From positions 1-64,000 of the forward strand of contig CAYVOV010000015.1 in assembly GCA_964453525.1 (NCBI GenBank): a DNA stretch of 64,000 nt, given 5' to 3'. Source of the DNA: CAYVOV01 sp964453525. Its GTDB lineage: Bacteria; Chloroflexota; Dehalococcoidia; Dehalococcoidales; UBA2162. Below the pieces are notes generated by a model that saw only the letters and a list, made by a program, of their open reading frames with translations, did no database searches and was not told the origin of the DNA. Both the position numbers and the translations under genes were made by a program. Below, piece after piece: positions 1 through 7,698 of the stretch (position 1 is the first letter of the stretch; each line of letters starts with the position of its first letter).

Positions 1-55
1 TTCAGGGCGTAGTGTCCGCAAGGGCGTGAGAGTTCAAATCTCTCCTTCGGCACCA
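1..55 (+). tRNA. tRNA-Leu (probably CAG anticodon), 3' part only
   Basis: The window opens inside the anticodon loop; CAG at about 3-5 would be the anticodon. A long variable arm, a 5-bp T stem enclosing TTCAAAT, the acceptor strand cttcggc, discriminator A at 52 and encoded CCA at 53-55 follow. The long variable arm and acceptor sequence fit tRNA-Leu. The 5' half lies outside the window, so the isoacceptor is inferred. Confidence 0.8.
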
Positions 56-67
56 CACCTCAAAAAA

Positions 68-144
68 GCGCTTGTAGCTCAGCTGGATAGAGCGCAGCCC
101 TGCGGAGGCTGAGGTCGTGGGTTCGAACCCCGCCAAGCGCGCCA
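68..144 (+). tRNA. tRNA-Arg (GCG anticodon)
   Basis: A complete cloverleaf is visible: acceptor GCGCTTG pairs with CAAGCGC, the D arm is GCTC/GAGC, the anticodon stem CAGCC/GGCTG encloses loop CTGCGGA (anticodon GCG), and the T loop is TTCGAAC. Discriminator G and CCA are encoded (142-144). Most bacteria read CGN with an ACG anticodon modified to inosine; GCG here is less usual. Confidence 0.92.
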
Positions 145-188
145 TATTGAATGGGTTCCCAAAAAGTCTTCGACCTTTTGGGTGATGC

Positions 189-262
189 GGGCGGTTAGCT
201 CAGTTGGTCAGAGCACCTGCTTTACACGCAGGGGGTCAGAGGTTCAAGTCCTCTACCGCCCA
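189..262 (+). tRNA. tRNA-Val (TAC anticodon), used as integration site
   Basis: Acceptor GGGCGGT pairs with ACCGCCC. The anticodon stem CCTGC/GCAGG encloses loop TTTACAC, giving anticodon TAC (223-225). Unlike its two neighbours it has no encoded CCA; the bases after discriminator A262 are CTT. The last 43 bp (221-263) are repeated exactly at 2754-2796, where CCA does follow. This suggests the original 3' end was displaced by an insertion that supplied a replacement end. Confidence 0.93.
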
Positions 263-263
263 C
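221..263 (+). repeat. attachment-site direct repeat, proximal copy (43 bp)
   Basis: The anticodon loop to 3' end of tRNA-Val is repeated without mismatch at 2754-2796. Tyrosine-recombinase elements classically use tRNA 3' ends as attB and leave such duplications. The two copies bound about 2.5 kb carrying an EthD-family gene and a broken beta-propeller gene. Confidence 0.85.
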
Positions 264-387
264 TTTTTTCCTTGATAACCAAGAAATGGGGAGCATTAAT
301 AACTGCCAATTCCTAAATTACAACGGCGTCCTTATTTCGTATCCCGATCCGTAACGCCATCAATACTGGACTTTAGCAAAAAATTTT

Positions 388-702
388 CTACATTACGATT
401 TCGCTTACCTGCATTTGTGGTTCGATGTTGGTGTAGTTAGGTACATCAGCCATAATCTCGCCGCCATGTGCCCCTAAGAACTTCTGAAAATCCTCTATCG
501 AATTGAATACTATGGACATAAGAGCCACGTAGGGTGGTGGCGAGCCGGGCTGTATCCCACCAATGCCCCTATCTATCTCAGCTTTGACAAATCCAAATGG
601 TGCGAGCTTCTCAACAAACATCTTCGCATGTTTATTGAGATAATAATCAAAGTCGAAATTCGCGTCTGGCTTATTGGGGTATAGTGCAGTAACTCGAATC
701 AT
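388..702 (-). CDS. EthD family protein
   Basis: This 104-residue protein has the EthD-family dimeric alpha-beta barrel pattern. It begins MIRVTALYPNKPDANFDFDYYL, a typical start of the family, followed by a His-Lys motif and a closing phrase near VALMSIVFNSIEDFQKFL. EthD was named from ethyl tert-butyl ether degradation loci, but its precise reaction is not settled and most homologues are uncharacterised. A purine-rich ribosome site precedes the ATG. It lies alone inside the tRNA-Val island, so it is probably transferred cargo. The family is clear; the role is unknown. Confidence 0.8.
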   Translation of the reverse strand: MIRVTALYPNKPDANFDFDYYLNKHAKMFVEKLAPFGFVKAEIDRGIGGIQPGSPPPYVALMSIVFNSIEDFQKFLGAHGGEIMADVPNYTNIEPQMQVSEIVM

Positions 703-1425
703 AATTTACCTCCTTTATATCTTGGTCTTGCCGTTATCCTGCCTTTATTAACCACGTCCTTTCTTTTGTTAAATTGAAAATGAAAAAGACACAGACTACT
801 TCTATCAAGCTATCATTTATAGTGCCCACGTCTCAAACCAGTCATCTTTCCTAACCCAAGCGTCAATTTTTTAAAAGTTATGTAATATCGAACAAGTTCA
901 TTTTACTCTCATCAGAGCATTTGTCAATCCAAAGCAGCAAGCCTTACTACTGCAACGTGGTTGGTAATTAATTGAGTGGGAGATTCCAAGTGATTATGGT
1001 TTCAATAATCAGTCCGACAATGACTAACACACTACCGAAGATAATCAGTAGCTTTTTAAAGTTTTCGCTTATTGTTAATGGATATGCTAAAAGGTTTACT
1101 CTACTGTCTGGCCGCGCTGGCAATACGTTCATTACCTGGTAGTGACATCAGCTACGGTAAGCAGTATATAAGACAATTGGTGAACAAACTGCTGAAAGCA
1201 AAAGATTGTGACAGTGAAATTGAAAAGAGAAAGCATAAATATGACAGCATGGAATACTGAATTGCCAGCTAAACGCTGACAAGGCGGGCGGCGGGTCAGC
1301 GTAAGCTGCCGCCGCCGACGTCCTACCCTACTAACAGGACGTCGGAAAAGCCAACAAGTAAAACATATATGCTATAATTTGTCCAATATAAAAGAATATT
1401 TTTAATTAGTTTAAACTTCATATGG
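703..1425. other. intergenic, no convincing gene
   Basis: This is AT-rich island DNA. A 62-codon frame at 1072-1260 (+) has no recognisable domain and no clear ribosome site, and I do not call it a gene. From 1260 to 1345 the sequence is locally GC-rich and contains a strong inverted repeat (listed separately). Otherwise I see nothing. Confidence 0.5.
1315..1345. repeat. 10-bp perfect inverted repeat (hairpin)
   Basis: CCGACGTCCT at 1315-1324 is the exact reverse complement of AGGACGTCGG at 1336-1345, with an 11-nt loop. A second GC-rich pairing (ggcggcggg / ccgccgcc) lies just upstream. There is no T-run on either side, so it is not an obvious rho-independent terminator. Confidence 0.7.
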
Positions 1426-2510
1426 TTGTTAAACCAATTAGAGTCAAGGTTCTGCATTAGAATGAGGTATAAGGGGTATAAATTGAAGCAACTCCGAGCA
1501 TATCTAATTACAGTTTCCTTTGTACTGGTTTTCACTGTTGTTTTTTTATTCAAGGATGTACCTTCAAGACTCAGACTTGGAATGGGGACCCCGTATGGTC
1601 CCCAGATGGTACTAAAATATTATTTACCTCTACTAATTCCGATAGCGACTATGCAGAACTTTATTACATGAATGCAGATGGACATGGTCGCATAAAACTC
1701 ACTAGTAGCCCTAAAGGAGACTGGAGCCCACAATATTCTCCGGATGGTACTAAAATAGTATACGTTTATGGTTACTCTCTTCTCTCCAAAGAAGCGACCG
1801 GGTCAACAATATATATCATGAGTTCGGATGGTACTAATCAGACAAGAATTACAGATTCCACACTTTATCCCGCCGGTTCACAATACGATGACGACCCTGC
1901 ATGGTCGCCCGATGGTAGCATGATAGTATTTACCTCAACTCGAAGCCATGATAGCCAGATATATACCATGAATGTCGATGGTAGTAATCAAACCAGGCTA
2001 ATACTCGAACAGTATTCATGCTATCATCCTTCGTGGTCACCCGATGGGTCTAAAATTGTGTTTCATGCTCAGGGGGAATATCCTCCCACGCAGATATACG
2101 TAATTAATACTGATGGCAGTCAAATGACCAGGTTAACTAACAGTGCCCTGAGTAATTTCGAGCCTTCGTGGTCCCACGATGGTAAAAAAATCGTGTTTTC
2201 TTCTGCACGGGATGACAATTTCGAGATTTATATTATGAATTCAGATGGCAGTGGTCAGACTCGATTAACGAAGAATTTTGAATGGGATAGTGCCCCTTCC
2301 TGGTCACCGGACGGAACTAAGGTAGCTTTTGAGTCCTACCGAACTGGTACCAGTGAAATATACGTTATGGATGCAAATGGAAGTAATCAGCTCCGGCTGA
2401 CCGGAATATCGACATTTTCACGATTTGGCATATTGTACCTGATTGGCCTACTTATTGTGGTCGTTTTGTCAATTGTGATATTACTTCGCAATCGCCGTTT
2501 TCGAAAATAG
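1426..2510 (+). pseudogene. membrane-anchored TolB/WD40-like beta-propeller protein, frameshifted near its start
   Basis: From about 1560 to 2510 one frame encodes at least five propeller blades with the motif WSPDG(T/S)KI(V/L)F and IYxMNxDGSNQTRLT, the TolB/PD40 repeat. It ends in a single membrane helix (about GILYLIGLLIVVVLSIVILL) and a basic tail. The signal-anchor (RAYLITVSFVLVFTVVFLF) is in a different frame starting upstream at 1426. A minus-one shift at a T7 run (1541-1547) would join anchor and propeller. The run includes a canonical slippery heptamer TTTTTTA in the right phase. Possible explanations are decay, a sequencing indel or programmed frameshifting. The ligand is unknown. 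Confidence 0.75.
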
Positions 2511-2753
2511 TTCTAAAATCACTTTCCCGTTCGGCCACTCGTACATACAAGAAATCAGACATCCCGATGATTGTCTAGTAGTATATTAATTAGACCAGAT
2601 AATGAAGTTAGACTTTTAGGCTAACTGAGTTAACTGGGAACATCCGAAGGATGTTATAGGCCTTTAATTTAAACGTTGGTTGCCATAGAAATAAATTCGC
2701 TATATAATCCCGATTAAAGGAGGCAAGCGGCCTCCACCTTTTATAAACTGTGT
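2511..2753. other. intergenic inside island
   Basis: A short hairpin (AACATCC/GGATGTT, near 2639-2655) is visible. No coding sequence is recognised before the distal attachment repeat. Confidence 0.4.
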
Positions 2754-2799
2754 TTTACACGCAGGGGGTCAGAGGTTCAAGTCCTCTACCGCCCACCAT
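2754..2799 (+). repeat. attachment-site direct repeat, distal copy with tRNA CCA end
   Basis: The 43 bp at 2754-2796 are identical to the 3' part of tRNA-Val (221-263). Here the sequence continues with the encoded CCA and a T-run, like the neighbouring intact tRNAs. It is therefore most simply the original 3' end of tRNA-Val, separated from its 5' half by the insertion. It has no 5' half and cannot be a functional tRNA. Confidence 0.88.
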
Positions 2800-2818
2800 T
2801 TTTTGAAGCTAAAATTTA

Positions 2819-2849
2819 CCCCTATGCAGTTATTCGCATAGGGGCTTTT
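2819..2849 (+). terminator. rho-independent terminator
   Basis: CCCCTATGC and GCATAGGGG form a perfect 9-bp stem around an 8-nt loop, followed by CTTTTC. It lies just after the displaced tRNA-Val 3' end and was probably the terminator of the ancestral tRNA transcript. Confidence 0.8.
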
Positions 2850-2900
2850 CATTAAATGGCACTAATTTGGCACTAATAAATATATTTTAAAAATAGTTAT

Positions 2901-3503
2901 CTAGTCGATTACGAAGTATTCAAGTATTAATCCCGTAAGAACTAATATAAATCCAGAAATAATCAATCCTCGTCTTAAAACATCTCTTTTAGCTATACTA
3001 TTTAATACAAACACTGTGGTTAGTACCACTAAGGTTAGGAATGATAATGTAAAAACGATAATTGGGTTAATAATCAAGCTAGAGATTATCCTACCAAATA
3101 TTGATTCCAGAGACCATCTTTTAGGAGGGATAATTTCAAAAATTCTAGGTAGTTTGTTGATTCCTGCAAGGAATGTATAAACCACCAAAAAGGATAAAGA
3201 AAACCAAAACATAATCTGGGTCTCACGGGTGAGTGAATAAAAGAGAAGTATCCATGCATTCAATATAATCTGATTAGCCCCAAGTGAGTCAGCCGGAACA
3301 AAAAGGTCTGTGCTTTTGGGAAAGAAATATTTGAAAACGGTTTTATATCTTTCTTTTAAGTTATCTCCACGTATAAGGAGTTTCTTATTGATAAAATGTG
3401 CAAGCCTTCCAACAACCTCAGGATTTAGTAATATTGTGCCGAAACCAGTACCAATCACTATCCCGGATATCTGTAGTAATTTTGAAAACTGAAATATGTT
3501 CAT
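2901..3503 (-). CDS. hypothetical membrane protein
   Basis: This protein of about 200 residues is low in GC relative to the chromosome core. It has four or five hydrophobic segments: one near the N-terminus (GIVIGTGFGTILL), then IILNAWILLFYSL, IMFWFSLSFLVVYTFL, IIVFTLSFLTLVVLTTVFVL and a C-terminal GLIISGFILVLTGLIL. I recognise no family. An ATG at 3503 is preferred to the upstream TTG at 3524; neither has a good ribosome site. It lies between the distal att repeat and an integrase stump, so it is probably mobile-element cargo. Confidence 0.55.
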   Translation of the reverse strand: MNIFQFSKLLQISGIVIGTGFGTILLNPEVVGRLAHFINKKLLIRGDNLKERYKTVFKYFFPKSTDLFVPADSLGANQIILNAWILLFYSLTRETQIMFWFSLSFLVVYTFLAGINKLPRIFEIIPPKRWSLESIFGRIISSLIINPIIVFTLSFLTLVVLTTVFVLNSIAKRDVLRRGLIISGFILVLTGLILEYFVID

Positions 3504-3536
3504 TTTTACGAAAATAAAAAGCAAATTGTGATATTT

Positions 3537-3851
3537 CTATTGTATCAAATTAGATTTTTCTGAAAGAATATAATCATCAAATTTATTTACAGCTGCTTGT
3601 TGTAATCCTGGAGTGACATGAGAGTATGTGTCGAGAGTTATCTGAATCGAGCCATGCCCTAGTCGTTCCTGAACAATCTTGGGGTGTATACCCTGTTTCG
3701 GTAGCAGCGAAGCATGAGTGTGGTGTGCATCGTGTAAACGTGTACTATGTAAACCACATCGTCTTACCAGCTTTATCCAGGCGTGAGTAACGCTATTTGG
3801 CAATAACGGCGAACCATCATAATGACTGAACACCAGATCATTATCTGACAA
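3537..3851 (-). pseudogene. tyrosine recombinase (integrase), C-terminal fragment
   Basis: This is the last 104 residues of a phage-type integrase, against 300-400 in intact relatives. The box normally reading H-D-L-R-H-T-H-A-S is H-D-A-H-H-T-H-A-S here, so the second catalytic Arg is replaced. The later GH box (ERLGHGSIQITL) and the DTYSHV segment with the nucleophilic Tyr remain. With no N-terminus and a lost Arg it is almost certainly inactive. It may be the remains of the enzyme that used tRNA-Val, but it lies outside the two att copies, so an older or second insertion is also possible. Confidence 0.85.
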
Positions 3852-3890
3852 TGGGGTTCATTCTAAAGATTGTCTTAAGTCAGCCTGTTT

Positions 3891-4286
3891 CTATGATACC
3901 TTTATTTCTTTCTCCGAGCGCCAGAGCCCGTGGATATTGCATAAAGAAGTAGCGTAAATAACTCCCGGCTTGTCTGTCTTCATGGATATGCTGACCTCAT
4001 GATGGGTGTAGACCGTACTGGTGTCAGGTCCCTGTACCGACTCTCCGTGAGCTGAGAACTCAAACTGGCCTATCTGGTAGGGGAAGTTCTCTCCTTCCGG
4101 GTGGAAGTACACTGAAATCCAGCGGATATGATGTTCCGTAGTATTGGGATGGGCCACCTCTTTTGCCACGGTAACCTTCACCGGAAATAACTCTCCAGCC
4201 TTTACCTCTTCCGAACACTCAATAACCGGAATATGCTTTTCCGTCTTCCAGTCAGCGCTCTGAAAAAATTCTCCAAATTGTTTCAT
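3891..4286 (-). CDS. superoxide reductase (one-iron, neelaredoxin type)
   Basis: This cytoplasmic enzyme reduces superoxide to hydrogen peroxide without making oxygen, as is typical of anaerobes. Its 131 residues match the one-iron family: KHIPVIE near residue 18 (Glu and first His), the HPNTTEHHIRW segment with two His ligands, and CNIHGLW near the end with the Cys and last His ligands. There is no N-terminal rubredoxin-like domain. A GAGGGAAAA ribosome site precedes the ATG. A peroxidase gene (tpx, broken) lies just downstream on the same strand, which fits a peroxide-detoxifying pair. Confidence 0.92.
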   Translation of the reverse strand: MKQFGEFFQSADWKTEKHIPVIECSEEVKAGELFPVKVTVAKEVAHPNTTEHHIRWISVYFHPEGENFPYQIGQFEFSAHGESVQGPDTSTVYTHHEVSISMKTDKPGVIYATSLCNIHGLWRSEKEIKVS

Positions 4287-4397
4287 TTTTCCCTCCTCTA
4301 AAGTTAGTTTAAATCCAAAAGCGGCAGGATTTCAAACTATTATTTTTTGGGCTTTGACGCTTTTGGAAATCGGCCTCGATAGCTCTCCGAGTTTTAA

Positions 4398-4915
4398 CTA
4401 CTGGCCAGCTGTGTTCTGCAGAGCTTTGATTGCCTTATCATAATCGGGAGGCTGGGCTACTTCAGGTACATATTCCACGTATTGCACGATGCCGTCCCTA
4501 TCGATGATAAAGATGGCCCGGCTGAGAAGGCGTAACTTTTCGATAAGCACTCCATAAGCCCGGCCGAAAGAAGCCTCCCGGTGGTCTGACAGTGTTTGCA
4601 GATTTTTAATATTATTCGCGCCACAGTAGCGGGCCTGGGCAAAAGGTAAGTCCATGCTTATTGCGTAGATGATGACATCCTTAAACCTGGCTACCTCCTC
4701 CTCGAATCGCTGTGTTTGCAGGTCGCATACATTTGTATCAGAGAGTGTACCACGCTCAGCAGTCTGACCTTCCCCTGGCTCTGCGAAAGCTTTACATCTG
4801 TTGAGTCTATTGCCAGCAGCTTGAAATCGGGCGCTTTCTGGCCGACCTTAATTTCAGGTCCAGCCAGGACCATCGGTTCACCTTTTAAATTTACGGTTCT
4901 TTTAGTTTCTGCCAT
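4398..4915 (-). pseudogene. tpx: thiol peroxidase (peroxiredoxin), single-base frameshift
   Basis: The first frame (4915 to about 4740) gives the Tpx start (KGEPMVLAGPEIKVGQKAPDF...SVVHSL) and then runs into nonsense. After one missing base near 4740 the next frame gives DTNVCDLQTQRF, with the peroxidatic Cys, and continues through DLPFAQARYCGA (resolving Cys), SFGRAYGVL and VEYVPEV to the normal C-terminus. Together they make a full-length Tpx of about 172 residues. The conserved Pro before the active-site loop is His. This is either a recent pseudogene or a sequencing/assembly error. The gene follows superoxide reductase. Confidence 0.88.
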
Positions 4916-5120
4916 TCCTCAGTCCTCCAATTGCGAAGTAAAGCGGGAACCATCAAGCGGTAAGCGAAAGCGTTTGAAATAGTTATCCCGTCCCGTAATA
5001 CCTTTACCCTGAAATCCTAAATCATGATCAGTGGAAAAATTATAAAATAAGAACTGAAAAAGTTACAAATCTATGACATCTTAGAAAATTCATTCAGTTC
5101 CCCCTTTCTCTGTTAGGGAA
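4916..5120. other. intergenic upstream of tpx
   Basis: AT-rich sequence that should hold the tpx promoter. I see no unambiguous promoter pair and no gene. Confidence 0.3.
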
Positions 5121-5288
5121 CCTTGCCTCATATGTCATTCTGAGGAATCCGCCAGAGGCGGGTGACGAAGAATCTCAGGGTAGGGAGTCAAGGTAATCGC
5201 TTCCTTCCTGAGGCCCTTCGCGGAGTTTATACTGAGCGGATCGAATGTGCTCCAGGGTGACAGGAACACACGACTTTTAGGGCAAGAC
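5121..5288 (+). repeat. dispersed repeat, family 2, forward copy
   Basis: The segment from CCTTGCCTCA through GACGAAGAATCTCAGGG and GGGTGACAGGAAC to TTTTAGGGCAAGAC recurs as a reverse complement at 24988-25128, with scattered mismatches and small indels. No frame encodes a recognisable protein. It is a non-coding interspersed repeat, possibly deletion-derived from a mobile element. Confidence 0.8.
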
Positions 5289-5357
5289 TCCTGTTAGGGA
5301 AAAGAGGATAAAGGGGGATAGGGCATAATTAATAAAGTAGTCAAATTAAATTAATAA

Positions 5358-5599
5358 GGTTCTGTTTGCATTTGGTTGTTTTTCTTTACCTCTCCCCTTG
5401 CCCCTATCCAGCCTGAACTATTGAGAATTGTTGAAAAGCATTTAAGGCCAGAGAGGGGAGAAACAGAGAGAGGGGGCGGAGCCCCCTGTCTCAAACTCCT
5501 TCCCCCTCAAACAATTATATAATATCGAAAATAGATGGGTACTGTTTGAGGGGGATAAAGGGGGTGACAAATTTATACCAGCCAAAACCGAATAGTACC
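5358..5599. mobile_element. MITE-like element, copy A, with 8-bp target duplication
   Basis: A 242-bp non-coding element. Its left end GGTTCTGTTTGCATTTGG is an imperfect inverse of its right end CCAAAACCGAATAGTACC. It is flanked on both sides by ATTAATAA (5350-5357 and 5600-5607), a perfect 8-bp target duplication. Inside are an inverted repeat CCCCCTCAAACA...TGTTTGAGGGGG and a GGGGGCGGAGCCCCC palindrome, both shared with copies near 24900 and/or 57450. No transposase is encoded, so it must be moved in trans. Confidence 0.85.
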
Positions 5600-5666
5600 A
5601 TTAATAATCTCGCTTGACACAACGTGACTTACTTACCTAATATTCAATAATACAGGGAGGAAAGTA

Positions 5667-5921
5667 ATGGCAGAAACAGAGAAATTCAACGTTTCAGGAA
5701 GTCAGCTTGTCGAGAAAGTGAAGCAGCTTATACATGAGGGTAATATAAGGAGAGTACGGCTGGTACATGAAGGACGTACGATTCTGGAGTTGCCATTATC
5801 AGTGGGAGCCCCGGCAACGGCTGTGGTTATACTGGCTGCTCCCATACTGGCGGCACTGGGTGCCTTTGCCGCCCTTGTAACCGAGTGTACCATTGAGGTT
5901 GAGAAGATCGAGGAATCCTGA
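5667..5921 (+). CDS. DUF4342 domain protein
   Basis: This 84-residue protein matches the DUF4342 pattern. An N-terminal helical part (VSGSQLVEKVKQLIHEGN) leads into beta strands (RRVRLVHEGRTILELPL), then a Gly/Ala-rich hydrophobic segment (APATAVVILAAPILAALGAFAALV) that could be a membrane or hairpin-forming segment, and a short acidic tail. The function of the family is unknown. GGGAGGAAAG is a strong ribosome site before the ATG. It is the first gene of a same-strand run that continues to 8123. Confidence 0.8.
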   Translation: MAETEKFNVSGSQLVEKVKQLIHEGNIRRVRLVHEGRTILELPLSVGAPATAVVILAAPILAALGAFAALVTECTIEVEKIEES

Positions 5922-5953
5922 GCCGGGTAAGCCACCAACCTCACAGCAGATGT

Positions 5954-6409
5954 ATGATGGTAAAAGGAAGTTATGTTCTCGTTCTCGAACTCCCTGAAGA
6001 AGAGTTAATCCCGGTAGGGAGCTTGGGAGTCGTTGATTTCAGGAGCGGTTATTATGCCTATGTCGGTTCGGCACTAAGTGGCCTGGAGTCCAGACTGAAC
6101 CGACATCTCAGGCAAAGCAAGAAGTTCCGCTGGCATATTGATTACCTGTTACAAAAAGTGTCTATCGGTGCCGTAATTACCTGCCGGACGGATGAGAGGA
6201 TTGAGTGCGATATTGCCCGGGCGCTCGGCCAGTTCTATAGTTCGGTTCCTGGTTTCGGCTCGAGTGACTGCCGGTGCCGGAGTCACCTCTATTTCAGCAC
6301 CGGGGAGATGACACAGGAAATAATGGCGGCGGTGACCTCACTGGGCTTGAATCCCGGATTAAATAAATTTCCAGCCGGAGAAAAGTCTATCCTCTTAAAG
6401 GTAACTTGA
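5954..6409 (+). CDS. GIY-YIG-type protein (DUF123 family)
   Basis: The 151-residue protein begins GSYVLVLELPEEELIPVGSLG and has the strand motif YYAYVGSALSGLESRL, the DUF123 version of the GIY-YIG nuclease core. H-x-R (NRHLRQSKKFRWHIDYLL) and the Cys/His-rich stretch (FGSSDCRCRSHLYF) follow, as in archaeal and bacterial DUF123 proteins. No substrate is established for this family, though a small nuclease role is often suggested. It sits between DUF4342 and a histidine phosphatase with short gaps, so is probably cotranscribed. Confidence 0.85.
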   Translation: MMVKGSYVLVLELPEEELIPVGSLGVVDFRSGYYAYVGSALSGLESRLNRHLRQSKKFRWHIDYLLQKVSIGAVITCRTDERIECDIARALGQFYSSVPGFGSSDCRCRSHLYFSTGEMTQEIMAAVTSLGLNPGLNKFPAGEKSILLKVT

Positions 6410-6416
6410 CATAAAG

Positions 6417-7046
6417 ATGGATATTGTTCTGGCAAGGCACGGAGAGACTGCCTGGAATGTGGAGGAGGTATTCAGGGGAAGAATTGATGTCGAGTTGAAC
6501 GAGACCGGCATCAAACAGGCGCAACTTCTCGGCGCCTACTTAAGTGACAAAAAAATTGAGGCTGTACTATCCAGTCCCCTGAAAAGAGCACTAAAGACGG
6601 CGGAAACAATTGCCGGCTATCATAAACTCGAAGTCGAGATTACACCCGGCCTTATAGACCTTGACTTCGGGGAATGGCAGGGACTGCCACATCTGGAGGT
6701 GAAAGACAGATATAGTGAGCTTTATCAGGAATGGGAGCACAGTCCCGAGAGAGTAGTGTTGCCGGGTGGAGAAAGCCTGGACGACGTCAAGAAGAGGGTT
6801 GCCGGTGTGGTGGATGAGGTAATAACCAGGTACGGGAATATGGTAATTCTTGTATCTCACCGCGTTGTTAACAAGGTATTAATCTGCGCTTTGCTTGGAC
6901 TGGACAACTCTCACTTCTGGAATATAAGACAGGATACCTGCGGAATCACCACTTTCAGCTACAGAAACGGGCGCTTCATACTTGCCGAACACAACAATGC
7001 CTCCTTTTTAAAGCCTCTTCAGGCGCCTCAATCCGCTGATTTTTAG
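6417..7046 (+). CDS. histidine phosphatase family protein (phosphoglycerate mutase-like)
   Basis: The 209-residue protein opens with IVLARHGETAWN, the RHG motif carrying the phosphoacceptor His, followed by FRGRIDVELNETG. SSPLKRALKTAETIA supplies an Arg and the general acid Glu lies in DLDFGEWQG. The second His is in ILVSHRVV. The sequence resembles cofactor-independent-size members such as alpha-ribazole phosphatase (CobC) or broad-specificity phosphatases. The FRGRIDVELNETG phrase is common to both, so substrate cannot be assigned. It begins 7 bp after the previous stop. Confidence 0.88.
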   Translation: MDIVLARHGETAWNVEEVFRGRIDVELNETGIKQAQLLGAYLSDKKIEAVLSSPLKRALKTAETIAGYHKLEVEITPGLIDLDFGEWQGLPHLEVKDRYSELYQEWEHSPERVVLPGGESLDDVKKRVAGVVDEVITRYGNMVILVSHRVVNKVLICALLGLDNSHFWNIRQDTCGITTFSYRNGRFILAEHNNASFLKPLQAPQSADF

Positions 7047-7059
7047 GGGGCGATGGCAG

Positions 7060-7698
7060 ATGAATATGTCCGGTCTGGAGAAATTATTCATTCGCAGCCC
7101 CCTGCGGATATACATGCTGAGAAATGATGAAGCTCCAAAGGTTCTTGCGGACCTCGGGCTCGGTCGGGACAGCGTCTGTCTGGAGATAGGCTGTGGATAC
7201 GGTGCCGGGACATTGCTGATAAATCAATACCTGAATTGCAGGCTTGTTGTCGGCGTGGATTTGGACTGCGATGCAGTCAGGGCGGCGAGACGTTACGTCT
7301 TACGCCTACCGGGTTGGGCAAGGACGATAAGAAATGATAATATAGAATTAAGCTGTCAGGATGCGGCAAAATTATCTTTTCCCGACTGCTGCTTTGACGG
7401 CGTTTTCCTCTTCGGAGTTCTTGACCATATAAAAGAGTGGCCGGAAGTAATAAATGAGGTTTTCCGGGTGCTTAAAGTGGGGGGAGTCTTCTCTTTTGAA
7501 GAATTCCTGCTCGGTAAATCCTGGGAAAACCGTTTTAATCATACCTCAATCAGGGAAGAGGAACTGAAAAACAGCCTGACAGAAGCGGGGTTTTCAATTC
7601 AGAGTTTCAGGAAGATGAAATGTCTTCCCAGATGCTTCGTCAGGAGTATAAAGAATAGGTCCTTTTCTGATAGGGAGGAAGCAGGGAAATGGGTTTGA
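7060..7698 (+). CDS. class I SAM-dependent methyltransferase
   Basis: The 212-residue protein contains the Rossmann-fold SAM site: motif I VCLEIGCGYGAGTLLI, an acidic residue ending the second strand (VVGVDLDCDAV), motif II near LSCQDAAKLSFPDCCFDGVFLFG and a typical EVFRVLKVGGVFSFEE segment. These resemble UbiE/small-molecule methyltransferases. The substrate is unknown. Its end overlaps the start of the following rhodanese gene by 10 bp, implying coupled translation. Confidence 0.88.
   Translation: MNMSGLEKLFIRSPLRIYMLRNDEAPKVLADLGLGRDSVCLEIGCGYGAGTLLINQYLNCRLVVGVDLDCDAVRAARRYVLRLPGWARTIRNDNIELSCQDAAKLSFPDCCFDGVFLFGVLDHIKEWPEVINEVFRVLKVGGVFSFEEFLLGKSWENRFNHTSIREEELKNSLTEAGFSIQSFRKMKCLPRCFVRSIKNRSFSDREEAGKWV

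Noticed and set aside
1072..1260. 62-codon frame in the tRNA island
   Set aside because: No ribosome site, no family and no conserved context; length is expected by chance in this AT-rich region.
5121..5599. CRISPR array
   Set aside because: Repeats here are two different dispersed elements, not regularly spaced units with unique spacers; no cas genes in the window.
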